Shown: positions 6,813-14,103, counted from the first letter of the stretch. The stretch: 15,294 nt of DNA from JASFUX01 sp050050115 (GCA_050050115.1 JASFUX010000054.1:1-15294), one strand, 5' to 3'. Notes: generated by a model not told the origin, from the sequence alone. Program-made: numbers and translations.

Positions 6813-6826
6813 TTGATCGCGGTCAA
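6813..6826. promoter_or_regulatory. FNR/FixK-type box, distal, between the CBS and TPR genes
   Basis: TTGATCGCGGTCAA is a perfect TTGAT-N4-GTCAA match and differs from the 6689 box by one base, spacer included. Its centre lies 124 nt from that of the proximal box and ~230 nt before the TPR lipoprotein start. It could be a second activator site for the CBS gene or serve the divergent plus-strand operon; the sequence does not decide. Confidence 0.65.
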
Positions 6827-7048
6827 CCCGCGCCCGCCCGCGGTGCGCCAGGATGGGATGTTGTCTATGGGCGAGCGATCGCCCGGTGCGCATGGCGGCG
6901 GCGAGACGGCTGCAGGAAGGCGGATTGCGATGACTTTGATCCGCCTGACGCGGCCGACCAGCCGCCCCATTCGTTCCGGGAGGGGCATCAAGACCACGTT
7001 CGATCGCCGCCAACCGTGGCATATGGACGATGTGACTTGGAGGTGACG

Positions 7049-8479
7049 GTGAAGCCTCAGCGTTTCGTGACGGGTGCGATCATCGCGCTTGCGCTCGCCG
7101 CTGTCGGCGGCTGCGAGTCAACGCAGATCGCGAGCGGGGAGTCCGCGCTCATCCTGCGGGCCGGACAAGACGCGCTCCAGCGCGCGCAGGATCAAAGACC
7201 TTCCGATCCAGAAAGCTATCGAACGGCGATTGAATATCTCGAAGGCGCCGTGCGGGCGGACCAATCAAACGCGGACGCGCGGATCGGACTTGGCGACGCC
7301 TACTTTGGGCTCGCCCATGCGAGCGACCTTGGACGCGCGGACAACTATCGACACGCCAGCGACGCCTATGAGGCCGCCGCGAGCTTGGCGCGCAATCAAA
7401 GGTCGGTCGACGTCGAGGCGAGCGCGCGTTCGAGCCGTGCTCGCGCCCAAATGGCGCTGCACGAGTTGGGAACCCCGGTTGGCGCAAGCGAAACCGCTTT
7501 TCTCGCTGCAGCGATCAGCGAATACGAAAGAGCCGCCGCGCTCGAGCCGACGGCCGAGAGATACTTCGATCTCGCCGACGCTTACATCGAAGCGGACCGG
7601 CCGACCGAGGCGGACCAAGCCTTCACGAGCGGGCTGGGGCTTGCGCCGGACGCGGAGGCGCGCGCCGCGGCGCTTGTCGCTCAAGCAGGCGTGCGTGAAA
7701 CGCTCGGCTATCCGCCGCAGACCGTCTTGGGGATGCTCGAAGAGGCGATGACGGCCGCGCCGGCGTCCGCGGAGGTCCGGGTCGGGCTCGGGAAGGCGTA
7801 TTTCGGTCAATCGCGGTTTGACCAGGCGGCGGAGCAGTTCCGCTGGGTTACGGACAATCTCGGCGCGATCGACGAGGATGCGCGAGCCGGCGAGTCCGAA
7901 GCGCGGGCCGAGGCCTACTACTATCTGAGCGTGATCGGCCTCTTGGGCGCACCCGACGTCGCCGCAGTTGACGCCGCGATCGCCAACGCCCGCGCAGCGG
8001 ACCGGATCGGCGGCGGGCAGTTCCGCTACCGGCGTCAGGTCTGCCTCGCCCACATCATGCGCGGCGGCGCCAGCGTCTCCGAGGGCGACATCGCCGAATG
8101 GTGTCGAGGAAACGATACGCCGGAGGGTCAGCTTCTGAGCGGCATGGCGCATCTAAGACGCGCCCAACACGTCTCCAACGTTCAATACGCCGCCAACCGC
8201 GAGGCTTGGCTCGATCAGCTGCGCGCCGCGCGATCCGATTTTACTCGCGGACTGGATCTCGCATCCGGCCTTTCAGGCCAGGCGCGCATGCTCGATTGGC
8301 CGGACATATCAGAGCCGTTGCCGACGGCTGACCTGCTTGAGTTTGGTCGAGCGGTGATCATCGAAGGCTGCTCCAACCCGCTCGCAGAGCCGGACTTCCA
8401 ATCAGAAGCGCCGATGGAAGCCGTCGCAGGTTTCTTCCGGCGCTACCGCGTCTTCGCTTGTCGGGTTTCGAGCCAATGA
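7049..8479 (+). CDS. TPR-repeat lipoprotein of unknown function
   Basis: 476 residues from GTG 7049, chosen because GGAGG lies 5 nt upstream and it leaves a compact signal peptide: a basic start (MKPQR), a hydrophobic stretch and lipobox VGGC with Cys22 as the lipidated residue. The mature protein is mostly tetratricopeptide-like helices, e.g. YRTAIEYLEGAVRADQSNAD with ARIGLGDAYFGLA (~52-90), AAISEYERAAALEPTAERYF (~155-175) and VRVGLGKAYFGQSRFDQAAE with QFRWVTDN (~245-275). TPRs bind peptides or proteins; as a lipoprotein it should face the periplasm. The last ~150 residues lose the repeat and hold four cysteines (RQVCLAHI, AEWCRG, IEGCSN, VFACRV) that could form disulfides. It is first in a same-strand set with a membrane coiled-coil protein and a TerB-like protein. 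No specific function is recognised. Confidence 0.85.
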   Translation: MKPQRFVTGAIIALALAAVGGCESTQIASGESALILRAGQDALQRAQDQRPSDPESYRTAIEYLEGAVRADQSNADARIGLGDAYFGLAHASDLGRADNYRHASDAYEAAASLARNQRSVDVEASARSSRARAQMALHELGTPVGASETAFLAAAISEYERAAALEPTAERYFDLADAYIEADRPTEADQAFTSGLGLAPDAEARAAALVAQAGVRETLGYPPQTVLGMLEEAMTAAPASAEVRVGLGKAYFGQSRFDQAAEQFRWVTDNLGAIDEDARAGESEARAEAYYYLSVIGLLGAPDVAAVDAAIANARAADRIGGGQFRYRRQVCLAHIMRGGASVSEGDIAEWCRGNDTPEGQLLSGMAHLRRAQHVSNVQYAANREAWLDQLRAARSDFTRGLDLASGLSGQARMLDWPDISEPLPTADLLEFGRAVIIEGCSNPLAEPDFQSEAPMEAVAGFFRRYRVFACRVSSQ

Positions 8480-8561
8480 GATGCGCAATTTGTGCAAACG
8501 CGCAGCCGCGCTCTGCAATCGGCAAGCGGATGGCGAAGATGAACAGAAATAGGGTGTCACC

Positions 8562-9242
8562 ATGAATTCAATCTTGCCAGCAGACGACCAGCCGCGACAT
8601 CGCGTCGCCGCGAAAGTCTTCGCCGACGTGCCGAGCCAGGCCGAACTGGCGGGTCTTCGCCGAAACAGGAACCAGCTCGCGGTGTGGGTGGTTCTGCTGC
8701 TCGGCATGCTGATCGCCAGCGTCGTCGCGCTGGCGCTGAGCCTTGGCGCATTCGGCGGCCAGATCGGCGAGCAAGGAGACGAGGTGGCGGAGCTGACCGC
8801 CCAGCTGCGCGAGCTTGATCAGGAGCGGGCCGACGTGATCGCCTTGACGACGCTCGACAGCGCGCCGGCTGTCGGCCGGCTCGATGAAGCGATCGCGGCA
8901 TGGGCGCGCGAGCAGACCGAGCAGATCGCCGAACTCGAGGGCGACATCGCAGACCTCGAAGAGTTGCGGGAATATCAAGCCATCCACGACCGCCGAGTCA
9001 GGGCGGCGGAGCTGCGCGCCGACATCGCCCAGCTCCTCGAGCTTCCGGCGCGGCGGGCCGTGCCCGATCGGATTGATCTGAGTACGTATGAAGAAGAGTT
9101 TCCGCCATGGAAGGAAGACTTGGAGGCGCGGCTCTTGGCTTACGTGAACGGGCTTGAAGCAGAGCGCCAGGCCATCCTGGACTGGGAGCCGCTGCGGCCA
9201 GGCGAACTCGACGACCGGCCCGACGAACCGCGGCTGCCGTAG
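8562..9242 (+). CDS. Single-pass membrane protein with long coiled coil, unknown function
   Basis: 226 residues. A charged N-terminal cytoplasmic stretch (1-38, ending RRNRNQ) precedes one transmembrane helix (about 39-62, LAVWVVLLLGMLIASVVALA). After it come heptad-rich, Glu/Leu/Ala-rich segments (about 73-96 and 107-160) strongly suggesting coiled coil, then a Pro/acid-rich tail. By the positive-inside rule the coiled coil should be periplasmic, where it could meet the TPR lipoprotein encoded 82 nt upstream. No enzyme motif. The ribosome site is weak (AGGGTG, 7 nt before ATG). Topology resembles FtsB/FtsL-like or polysaccharide-assembly tethers, but I see no specific homology and give no family. 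Confidence 0.75.
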   Translation: MNSILPADDQPRHRVAAKVFADVPSQAELAGLRRNRNQLAVWVVLLLGMLIASVVALALSLGAFGGQIGEQGDEVAELTAQLRELDQERADVIALTTLDSAPAVGRLDEAIAAWAREQTEQIAELEGDIADLEELREYQAIHDRRVRAAELRADIAQLLELPARRAVPDRIDLSTYEEEFPPWKEDLEARLLAYVNGLEAERQAILDWEPLRPGELDDRPDEPRLP

Positions 9243-9299
9243 CCCCGTTTCCGGAGTTCAGGGTCATGAACAGTAATCAATTCGAGCAGGTGCAGGACA

Positions 9300-9794
9300 A
9301 TGGCTGAAAGCGTGGAAAACATCTTTCAAAGGCACGTCACGGACTCCAAGACGCCGTTCGATCTCAAGCGGTTGTCGGACAAGTTTCGGCATCGCAACAC
9401 CGGCTGGTCGATCCCGGAAGCGTTCCTCGCGGTCTTGCTTTCCGCGGCGACGGTCGATGGTGACTTCGCCGCTGATGAGAGAGAGGCGATCCTCGCGCTA
9501 TCGCACCGCTCGCGGGTGCTGAACGCGTTGCCGCCCGAGGAGTTGGCGGCGATCAACGACGTGGTCAACGAGCGCATGGAGAACCGGCCCGAGGCACTCG
9601 AGGAAGCATGTCAGACGCTGCCGGCGGACATGTGCCTGCCGGTATTCGCGCATTGCGTGGACATCGTCTTGGCGGACGGCGAGCTCTTGAAGTCTGAGGC
9701 GGACTTCCTTGAAGGGCTCATTCCTTTGCTCGACCTCGACTCCGATCATGCGCAGCGCGTGATGGAGGTGCTGCTGCTCATGAACCAATATTAG
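9300..9794 (+). CDS. TerB-like protein (tellurite-resistance TerB / DjlA N-terminal fold)
   Basis: 164 residues, all-helical, no signal peptide or membrane segment. Two copies of the TerB hallmark are visible: TVDGDFAADEREAILAL (51-67, Asp53-Gly-Asp) and LADGELLKSEADFLEGLIPL (124-143, Asp126-Gly-Glu), each an acidic D-G-x followed by E at +5/+6. In the family these acidic loops bind metal or membrane surfaces. The start ATG 9300 follows a modest CAGGAC site. The gene is third in the set with the TPR lipoprotein and the coiled-coil membrane protein, and is probably cytoplasmic, so the trio could span periplasm, membrane and cytosol. No other ter gene is present, so tellurite resistance is not implied. 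Confidence 0.8.
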   Translation: MAESVENIFQRHVTDSKTPFDLKRLSDKFRHRNTGWSIPEAFLAVLLSAATVDGDFAADEREAILALSHRSRVLNALPPEELAAINDVVNERMENRPEALEEACQTLPADMCLPVFAHCVDIVLADGELLKSEADFLEGLIPLLDLDSDHAQRVMEVLLLMNQY

Positions 9795-9811
9795 CGGAGG
9801 CGGCCGCGCCG

Positions 9812-9828
9812 CGGAGAGTGGTTCTCCG
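9812..9828. terminator. Short hairpin between convergent genes (possible bidirectional terminator)
   Basis: CGGAGA-GTGGT-TCTCCG forms a 6-bp stem with a 5-nt loop in the 43-nt gap between the TerB-like stop and the stop of the minus-strand barrel-like gene. It lacks a T-run, so termination would be weak or Rho-assisted. Confidence 0.35.
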
Positions 9829-9837
9829 TCTCCCGCA

Positions 9838-11001
9838 TCAGCGATCGCGTTGGCGCTTCTGAGGTGATCCGCTCGTCCCGACGTATGCATCAAGCAGGGC
9901 GGCGGCGAGCATCACATCGTTGATGTCGCGGTGGTCCATCCAGCTCGACGCATTTCGGTGCTGCGGGTCGGACCAAAATGAGGTGATCCGTTCACTAACG
10001 GAGGACTTGCCGCGCAGCTCTTCAAGTTGCGTGCTGACGAAACGCGTAAGGTTGGGCGAAGCCGCCGCGGCCTCGGCGATCGCATCCAGGGTTTGCAGCC
10101 CGATGGCGAGGCCCAGCTCTCGAAAGCCGAGGCGACTCCCAGGCGGCAGCTGCAATGTGCTTTGACGCAGGAAATGCGTCAGCCCGACGTCTACGCCGGT
10201 CAGGATTTCCCCGATGAGGCGCTCGTCGTTGACCCTGCGGTCTGGGAGCATCGCCAGGCGGCAGGCGTCCAGCAGAAGGCCGCCGAGGCCGAGAGGATCG
10301 CTGGTCGCCCAGCCGCCGCCTTCGGCCAGCCCGCACAGGATCGCGGCCTCCTCGGCGAGACCGGCGGCCACGCCCGTCCGGCCGAGCCAGCGGAAAGTCA
10401 CGTAGCCGTCTAGCGCGTCGTGGCGGCTGGTCGCGGCGACCTGCGGGCGCGAGAGGTCGACGCTCATCTTCCAGGCGAGACCCGCGGGCGCTCCTGAGGG
10501 CGAAGCCTGCAGGAAGCGCGGGTAGGCGGCTTCGGCAAGCTCGATCGCGTACGTCAGATAAGTTGGCTCGTCGAGCAGGACGGCGGCGCGCGACAGCGCG
10601 TCCATCCACTTGGTGAGATAGTGCCAGTATTGGCCGTCGCGGTCCCACTCCAGACGCTCGTCGTAAGGTTCGTCCGGTCCGCGCTCGGGCAGCGGCTTGC
10701 CGATCCTCAAACCGCCGCGTGTGGGATGGCGCGCGCCTTCGTTCTCGCCAAGGCCGCTCAGCCACCCGGTCCGCATGTCGTCCGGCCGATGCCGGCCGAG
10801 CGTCCTGTGAACGTCCGCGATGAGGGTCTCGGCGATGTCGCGCCAACGGTCCTCGCCCGTTTCGCGATGGAGCTCGAGCGCGTTCAAGAGCGCGAACGCG
10901 TCCGTCCAAAGATAACGCTGCTGTCCGGCCTCGGCGCCGACGCCGGTGCGTTCGACGAAGTCGACCATCAGGCGGATCGCGGTCGCGCTGTCGGTCTGCA
11001 T
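9838..11001 (-). CDS. Conserved-looking alpha-helical (six-hairpin-glycosidase-like) protein of unknown function
   Basis: 387 residues, rich in paired amphipathic helices, reminiscent of an (alpha/alpha)6 barrel as in N-acylglucosamine epimerases and six-hairpin glycosidases. Motif-like blocks: RYLWTDAFALLNALELHRET (29-48), RHPTRGGLRIGKPLPERGPD (91-110), ERLEWDRDGQYWHYLTKWMD (115-134), HDALDGYVTFRWLGRTG (194-210) and HRDINDVMLAAALLDAY (357-373). The Trp/Asp/Arg/His-rich blocks look like a preserved active or binding site, but I cannot name a reaction. ATG 11001 was preferred over upstream GTG 11025 and ATG 11022 because GGAGGA lies 7 nt before it. No signal peptide, so cytosolic. It is divergent from the ectA-like gene, with a perfect FNR/FixK box between them. 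Confidence 0.8.
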   Translation of the reverse strand: MQTDSATAIRLMVDFVERTGVGAEAGQQRYLWTDAFALLNALELHRETGEDRWRDIAETLIADVHRTLGRHRPDDMRTGWLSGLGENEGARHPTRGGLRIGKPLPERGPDEPYDERLEWDRDGQYWHYLTKWMDALSRAAVLLDEPTYLTYAIELAEAAYPRFLQASPSGAPAGLAWKMSVDLSRPQVAATSRHDALDGYVTFRWLGRTGVAAGLAEEAAILCGLAEGGGWATSDPLGLGGLLLDACRLAMLPDRRVNDERLIGEILTGVDVGLTHFLRQSTLQLPPGSRLGFRELGLAIGLQTLDAIAEAAAASPNLTRFVSTQLEELRGKSSVSERITSFWSDPQHRNASSWMDHRDINDVMLAAALLDAYVGTSGSPQKRQRDR

Positions 11002-11347
11002 CTCGGCGTCCTCCACGATCATCACCGTCGCGGGCGTGCCCCAACGGCGATCCCGCGCTGCTCAGTCATGTCGACAACGTCCGCCAGGGACTCCGCCGCG
11101 CCTTGATTGTCGTCAATCTCGCGTAGTTCTAATTCGCCGAAGTTACATGCACGGATTTACGCGAACCGCGCGCCTGAGGCGCATGGAAGATTGCCGCAGG
11201 GGGCATGTCGCTGTCGCTGACGAGCCCGGCGTTTAGTCCCGGCGAGAGGATCGCATTGGAGCGGGTCGGTTTGTCTGACCTGAAGGATTTGCGTTCGAGC
11301 GCGTCTATGTGCACGTAGGTATGGATCATTCATCAAAGGAGCCCTTG
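11002..11347. other. 346-nt divergent intergenic region containing an FNR/FixK box
   Basis: It separates the minus-strand barrel-like gene from the plus-strand ectA-like gene. The only clear element is the box at 11103-11116. A frame from 11069 on the minus strand stops after 15 codons. The stretch 11170-11340 shows no gene, hairpin or convincing -35/-10 pair. Confidence 0.6.
11103..11116. promoter_or_regulatory. FNR/FixK-type box between the barrel-like gene and the ectA-like gene
   Basis: TTGATTGTCGTCAA matches TTGAY-N4-RTCAA fully. Its centre is ~109 nt before the minus-strand ATG (11001) and ~238 nt before the ectA-like ATG (11348). The nearer gene is the likelier target, but a long leader for ectA cannot be excluded. 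Confidence 0.7.
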
Positions 11348-11890
11348 ATGTCTGGCGCTCAAGACTCTTCCGGCGCGGACGCTATCCAGCTTCGCCGTCC
11401 CACCGCGAACGACGGTTCGGCTGTATGGGAGCTGGTGCGCGAAGTGGGCGTGCTCGATACGAACTCGACCTACGCGTACTTGCTGCTTTGCCGAGATTTC
11501 GCCGACACCTGCGTCGTCGCAGAGCGCGACGGCGCGCTCGTCGGGTTCGTGACCGGGTACCGTCCGCCTAAGGAACAGGACGTCATATTCGTCTGGCAGG
11601 TCGGGGTGGCCAAGCAAGCCCGCGGCAGAGGCCTGGCGAGCGACCTTCTCGATCACCTGTTGGCTTCGGAGGGATGTCGCGGCGTCCGGTTTCTCGAAAC
11701 AACTGTGTCGCCGTCCAATGCGGCGTCGCGCGCATTGTTTGAGGCTCTCGCGCGTCGCCTCGACACCGAGCTTGTCGAGTCTCGCGGGTTTCCCGTGGAT
11801 ATGTTCCCCGGGAGCGGACATGAGGCCGAGCCGCGGCTTCGCATCGGCCCGTTTGATCCAGCCCAATTGAGTGCAGCCAAGCCACGATAG
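11348..11890 (+). CDS. ectA: L-2,4-diaminobutyrate acetyltransferase (EctA-like GNAT)
   Basis: 180 residues, the normal size for EctA. The GNAT fold carries the EctA hallmarks: LDTNSTYAYLLL (36-47), FADTCVVAE (51-59), VGFVTGYRPPK (65-75), DVIFVWQVGV (78-87), the acetyl-CoA P-loop QARGRGLA (90-97) and TVSPSNAASRALF (119-131). Known reaction: acetyl-CoA-dependent N-gamma-acetylation of 2,4-diaminobutyrate, the second step of ectoine synthesis. I chose ATG 11348 because AAGGAG lies 7 nt upstream; upstream GTG/ATG codons add 13 residues without family likeness. Odd: the usual ectB and ectC do not follow; instead a Glu/Leu-type dehydrogenase starts 48 nt downstream. The rest may be elsewhere in the genome, or the product may be acetyl-diaminobutyrate itself. 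An FNR-type box lies upstream. Confidence 0.9.
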   Translation: MSGAQDSSGADAIQLRRPTANDGSAVWELVREVGVLDTNSTYAYLLLCRDFADTCVVAERDGALVGFVTGYRPPKEQDVIFVWQVGVAKQARGRGLASDLLDHLLASEGCRGVRFLETTVSPSNAASRALFEALARRLDTELVESRGFPVDMFPGSGHEAEPRLRIGPFDPAQLSAAKPR

Positions 11891-11938
11891 ATTCCGTCAT
11901 AGCTGAGCTGCGCGAGCATGTCTGTCGAGCGAGGGAGC

Positions 11939-13177
11939 ATGGCGTACAACTTCTTTGACGCAAGCCGACAAATTCTCAAAGAGGCCGGCGAAGTCGGCGA
12001 GATCGACCCCCATGTCATGGAGCTGCTCGCCGGCCCCGCGCGCATCGTCGCGTTTCGAATACCGTTGAAGATGGATGACGGCGGCTTCCGCGTCTTTGAC
12101 GCTTACCGGGTGCGCTACAACGACGCCATCGGGCCCACCCGCGACGGCACGCGGATCTGTCCGGATCTCGATCTGGACGAGGTCAAGGCGCTGGCGCTCA
12201 TTATGTCGGTCAAGCACGCCGCCGGCGGAATTCCGGCGGGCGGCGGCAAGGGCGGCGTCGCGGCCGACCCGCGCGCGCTGAGCCGCCGCGAGTTCGAAGC
12301 CCTCTGTCGCGGCTATGTCCGCGGCCTTCGGCCCATGGGGTCGGCCTATGATGTTCCCGGCGCCGACATCGGCACCGACCTGCAGACCATGGCGTGGATG
12401 CTCGACGAATATGAGACGTTGAACGGCCGCCACGAACCCGCGGCCGTCAATGACAAGCCCCCGATCCTTGGTGGCACGCTGGGAGGCTATGAGGCGACGG
12501 GCCGCGGCGTGTTCGAAACGTTCGAGGAGACCGCGAACGAAACCGGCTTTGAGATCCCCGACGCCGCCGTGGCCATCCAAGGCTTCGGCCAGGTCGGGGC
12601 CGTGGCGGCAGCGATGTTCCAGGAGGCCGGCTGTCGCGTCGTCGCCGTGAGCGACAGCCGCGGCGGCGTTTACGCGAAGGAGGGCCTCGACGTCGCGGGT
12701 TTGCTCGAGCACAAGCGCGCCACCGGCGGCGTCGCCGGCTTCTCCGGCGCCAAGGCACTTGCCAACGCCGAGCTCCTGACGTGCGAATGCGACGTGCTGA
12801 TCCCCGCCGCCGTACAAGGCGTGATTACCACAGAGAACGCGGGCGAGATCAGAGCGCGCATGGTGGTCGAAGGAGCGAATGCGCCCACAACGCCGGCAGC
12901 CGAAGCCGTCCTGCTGGAGAATGGGATCACTGTCGTTCCCGACGTGCTCGCGAACGCCGGCAGCGTGCACCTGTGCCAGATGGAGCGGACCCAGGGCCTC
13001 TATGACAACTATTGGGACATCGAGACGATCAACCGTCTACGTCGCGAACGGCTCGTCGCAGGTATTCGGGCCGCTCTGAACACGGCGGCGAAGCACAAGG
13101 TGACGGTGCGGCTCGGCGCTTGGATCAACGCGCTCAAGCGCATCGAAGAGGCGGTGAAGATGCGAGGCTGGTGCTAA
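11939..13177 (+). CDS. Glu/Leu/Phe/Val-type amino acid dehydrogenase (probable glutamate dehydrogenase)
   Basis: 412 residues, the usual length. The N-terminal substrate domain has MSVKHAAGGIPAGGGKGGVA (89-108), supplying Lys92 and the catalytic Lys104, then YDVPGADIGTD (137-147) with the conserved Asp143. A short TGRGVF element (187-192) leads into the Rossmann domain, with AIQGFGQVGAVAA (212-224) for NAD(P) and VVAVSDSRGGVY (234-245). Later motifs DVLIPAA (285-291) and VVEGANAPTT (309-318) are typical. Reaction: reversible oxidative deamination of an amino acid to a 2-oxoacid and ammonia; glutamate is the likeliest substrate but Leu or Val cannot be ruled out. ATG 11939 follows GAGGGAG; an in-frame ATG at 11918 is an alternative adding 7 residues. 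Likely co-transcribed with ectA (48-nt gap). Its TAA overlaps by 4 bp the stop of the convergent gene. Confidence 0.9.
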   Translation: MAYNFFDASRQILKEAGEVGEIDPHVMELLAGPARIVAFRIPLKMDDGGFRVFDAYRVRYNDAIGPTRDGTRICPDLDLDEVKALALIMSVKHAAGGIPAGGGKGGVAADPRALSRREFEALCRGYVRGLRPMGSAYDVPGADIGTDLQTMAWMLDEYETLNGRHEPAAVNDKPPILGGTLGGYEATGRGVFETFEETANETGFEIPDAAVAIQGFGQVGAVAAAMFQEAGCRVVAVSDSRGGVYAKEGLDVAGLLEHKRATGGVAGFSGAKALANAELLTCECDVLIPAAVQGVITTENAGEIRARMVVEGANAPTTPAAEAVLLENGITVVPDVLANAGSVHLCQMERTQGLYDNYWDIETINRLRRERLVAGIRAALNTAAKHKVTVRLGAWINALKRIEEAVKMRGWC

Positions 13178-14103
13178 CGAGGCGTCGCCAAGTCGTCGCC
13201 TCCCGTCGGCGAACACCTAAGATCGGGGTTGTCCCTCGCGATCAGTTCCAGCGCGACGGCCGCGTCGCGCACCCGGTCCCGGATCATCTCGTCGTGAAAC
13301 GATTGCGGGTTCCACGGCGCGTAGATCACCTCCTCGGAGGGGCCCGGCTCGATCTTGAAATAGCAGGGCGCGGCGACGCGGGCGATTTCCGCGGCCTCGT
13401 AGAAGCGCACGAAGCCGCCCATGGCGTTGACCAGGCAGAGATAGACATCCATCGGAATCTGGATGCTGCCGCGGATCGCCGAGAGCATCGGCAGCGTGAG
13501 GTCGGCGAGGGGATTGAAGGTGTTCGCCCCCAGCTGCTCGGCGACGCGCGCGCCCGCGGGGTTGGCCTGGCCCGCGAAGACCGACAGCTTGAAGATCACG
13601 TCGTCAGGGATCACGCCCTTTTCGCGCAGCTGGCTGACCAGCCACAGCACGCCCTCGTCCGCGACCAGAAAGCCGCGAAACCCCGCCTCCATGCAGCGAT
13701 CAATGTCCTTGAGCCAGTGGCGCACGCCGTCCATGCCGCGCAGGCGCATGCCCGAAACGAGCCCCTCTTCGGTGGCGATCTGACGGCCGCTGTCCCAGGA
13801 GCGCCGCGGACCAGGGGTCATCACCACCTCGATGCGCTGCTCGCGCGCGAGCGTTGCGAAGTCGCGCAGCTCGGCCTGGGTGAGATACGTCGCCCCGCCC
13901 ACCGTGGCGATGATCCGGTGCACCGGAACCTGACGGCGCTCCGCTTCCGCGACAAGGGTCTTGAGGGAGGCGACGCTTTCCACGCCCGAGATCTCGATCC
14001 GGAAGTGTCCGCCGTCCGGAAAGCGCAGATCGGAGGAGGGCAGAGCGTTGGCGTCATGAGCCGGCAGCCCCAGCTCGTCGAGCACCTGTTCCAAGTTCTC
14101 CAT
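13174..14103 (-). CDS. U32-peptidase-like TIM-barrel protein
   Basis: 309 residues, soluble, with alternating beta strands and helices that suggest a TIM barrel. Segments recalling the U32 peptidase-like group: DLRFPDGGHFRIEISGVES (25-43), LRGMDGVRHWLKDI (121-134), GFRGFLVADEGVLWLV (141-156), NPAGARVAEQLGANTFNPLA (181-200), DLTLPMLSAI (201-210) and GGFVRFYEAAEIARVAAPCY (229-248). The collagenase-type catalytic features of classical U32 members are not evident, and related proteins are usually named only by homology, so peptidase activity is doubtful. ATG 14103 follows GGGAGT at 4-5 nt; an upstream ATG at 14154 is less supported. It is divergent from a DapA-family aldolase over 84 nt, suggesting a shared pathway. 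The stop overlaps by 4 bp that of the convergent dehydrogenase. Confidence 0.75.
   Translation of the reverse strand: MENLEQVLDELGLPAHDANALPSSDLRFPDGGHFRIEISGVESVASLKTLVAEAERRQVPVHRIIATVGGATYLTQAELRDFATLAREQRIEVVMTPGPRRSWDSGRQIATEEGLVSGMRLRGMDGVRHWLKDIDRCMEAGFRGFLVADEGVLWLVSQLREKGVIPDDVIFKLSVFAGQANPAGARVAEQLGANTFNPLADLTLPMLSAIRGSIQIPMDVYLCLVNAMGGFVRFYEAAEIARVAAPCYFKIEPGPSEEVIYAPWNPQSFHDEMIRDRVRDAAVALELIARDNPDLRCSPTGGDDLATPR

Larger units (their letters stand above)
6625..7048. other. 424-nt intergenic region with two FNR/FixK boxes
   Basis: The divergent gap between the CBS gene (minus) and the TPR lipoprotein gene (plus). It holds the two boxes listed separately. The open frames crossing it have no family resemblance, no good ribosome site and Arg/Pro-rich composition typical of chance frames in GC-rich DNA, so I call no gene. 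The part from 6830 to 7038 shows no promoter or RNA that I can recognise. Confidence 0.6.

Noticed and set aside
9266..9307. A 13-residue open frame overlapping the start of the TerB-like gene, with GGAG upstream
   Set aside because: It could be a coupling leader, but nothing beyond its position supports it; too short to call.
9300..9794. Tellurite-resistance operon
   Set aside because: Only a TerB-like fold is present; no terC, terD, terZ or other partner genes lie nearby.
10022..11044. 340-codon minus-strand frame overlapping the barrel-like gene
   Set aside because: Extremely Arg-rich out-of-frame reading of the real gene, with no ribosome site.
11041..11069. Possible frameshift upstream of the barrel-like gene (short peptide in another frame)
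   Set aside because: The peptide stops after 15 codons and has no family likeness; ATG 11001 has a good ribosome site, so no broken gene is needed.
11831..11873. FNR-like TTGATCCAGCCCAA inside the end of the ectA-like gene
   Set aside because: One core mismatch and within coding sequence just upstream of the dehydrogenase; likely chance.
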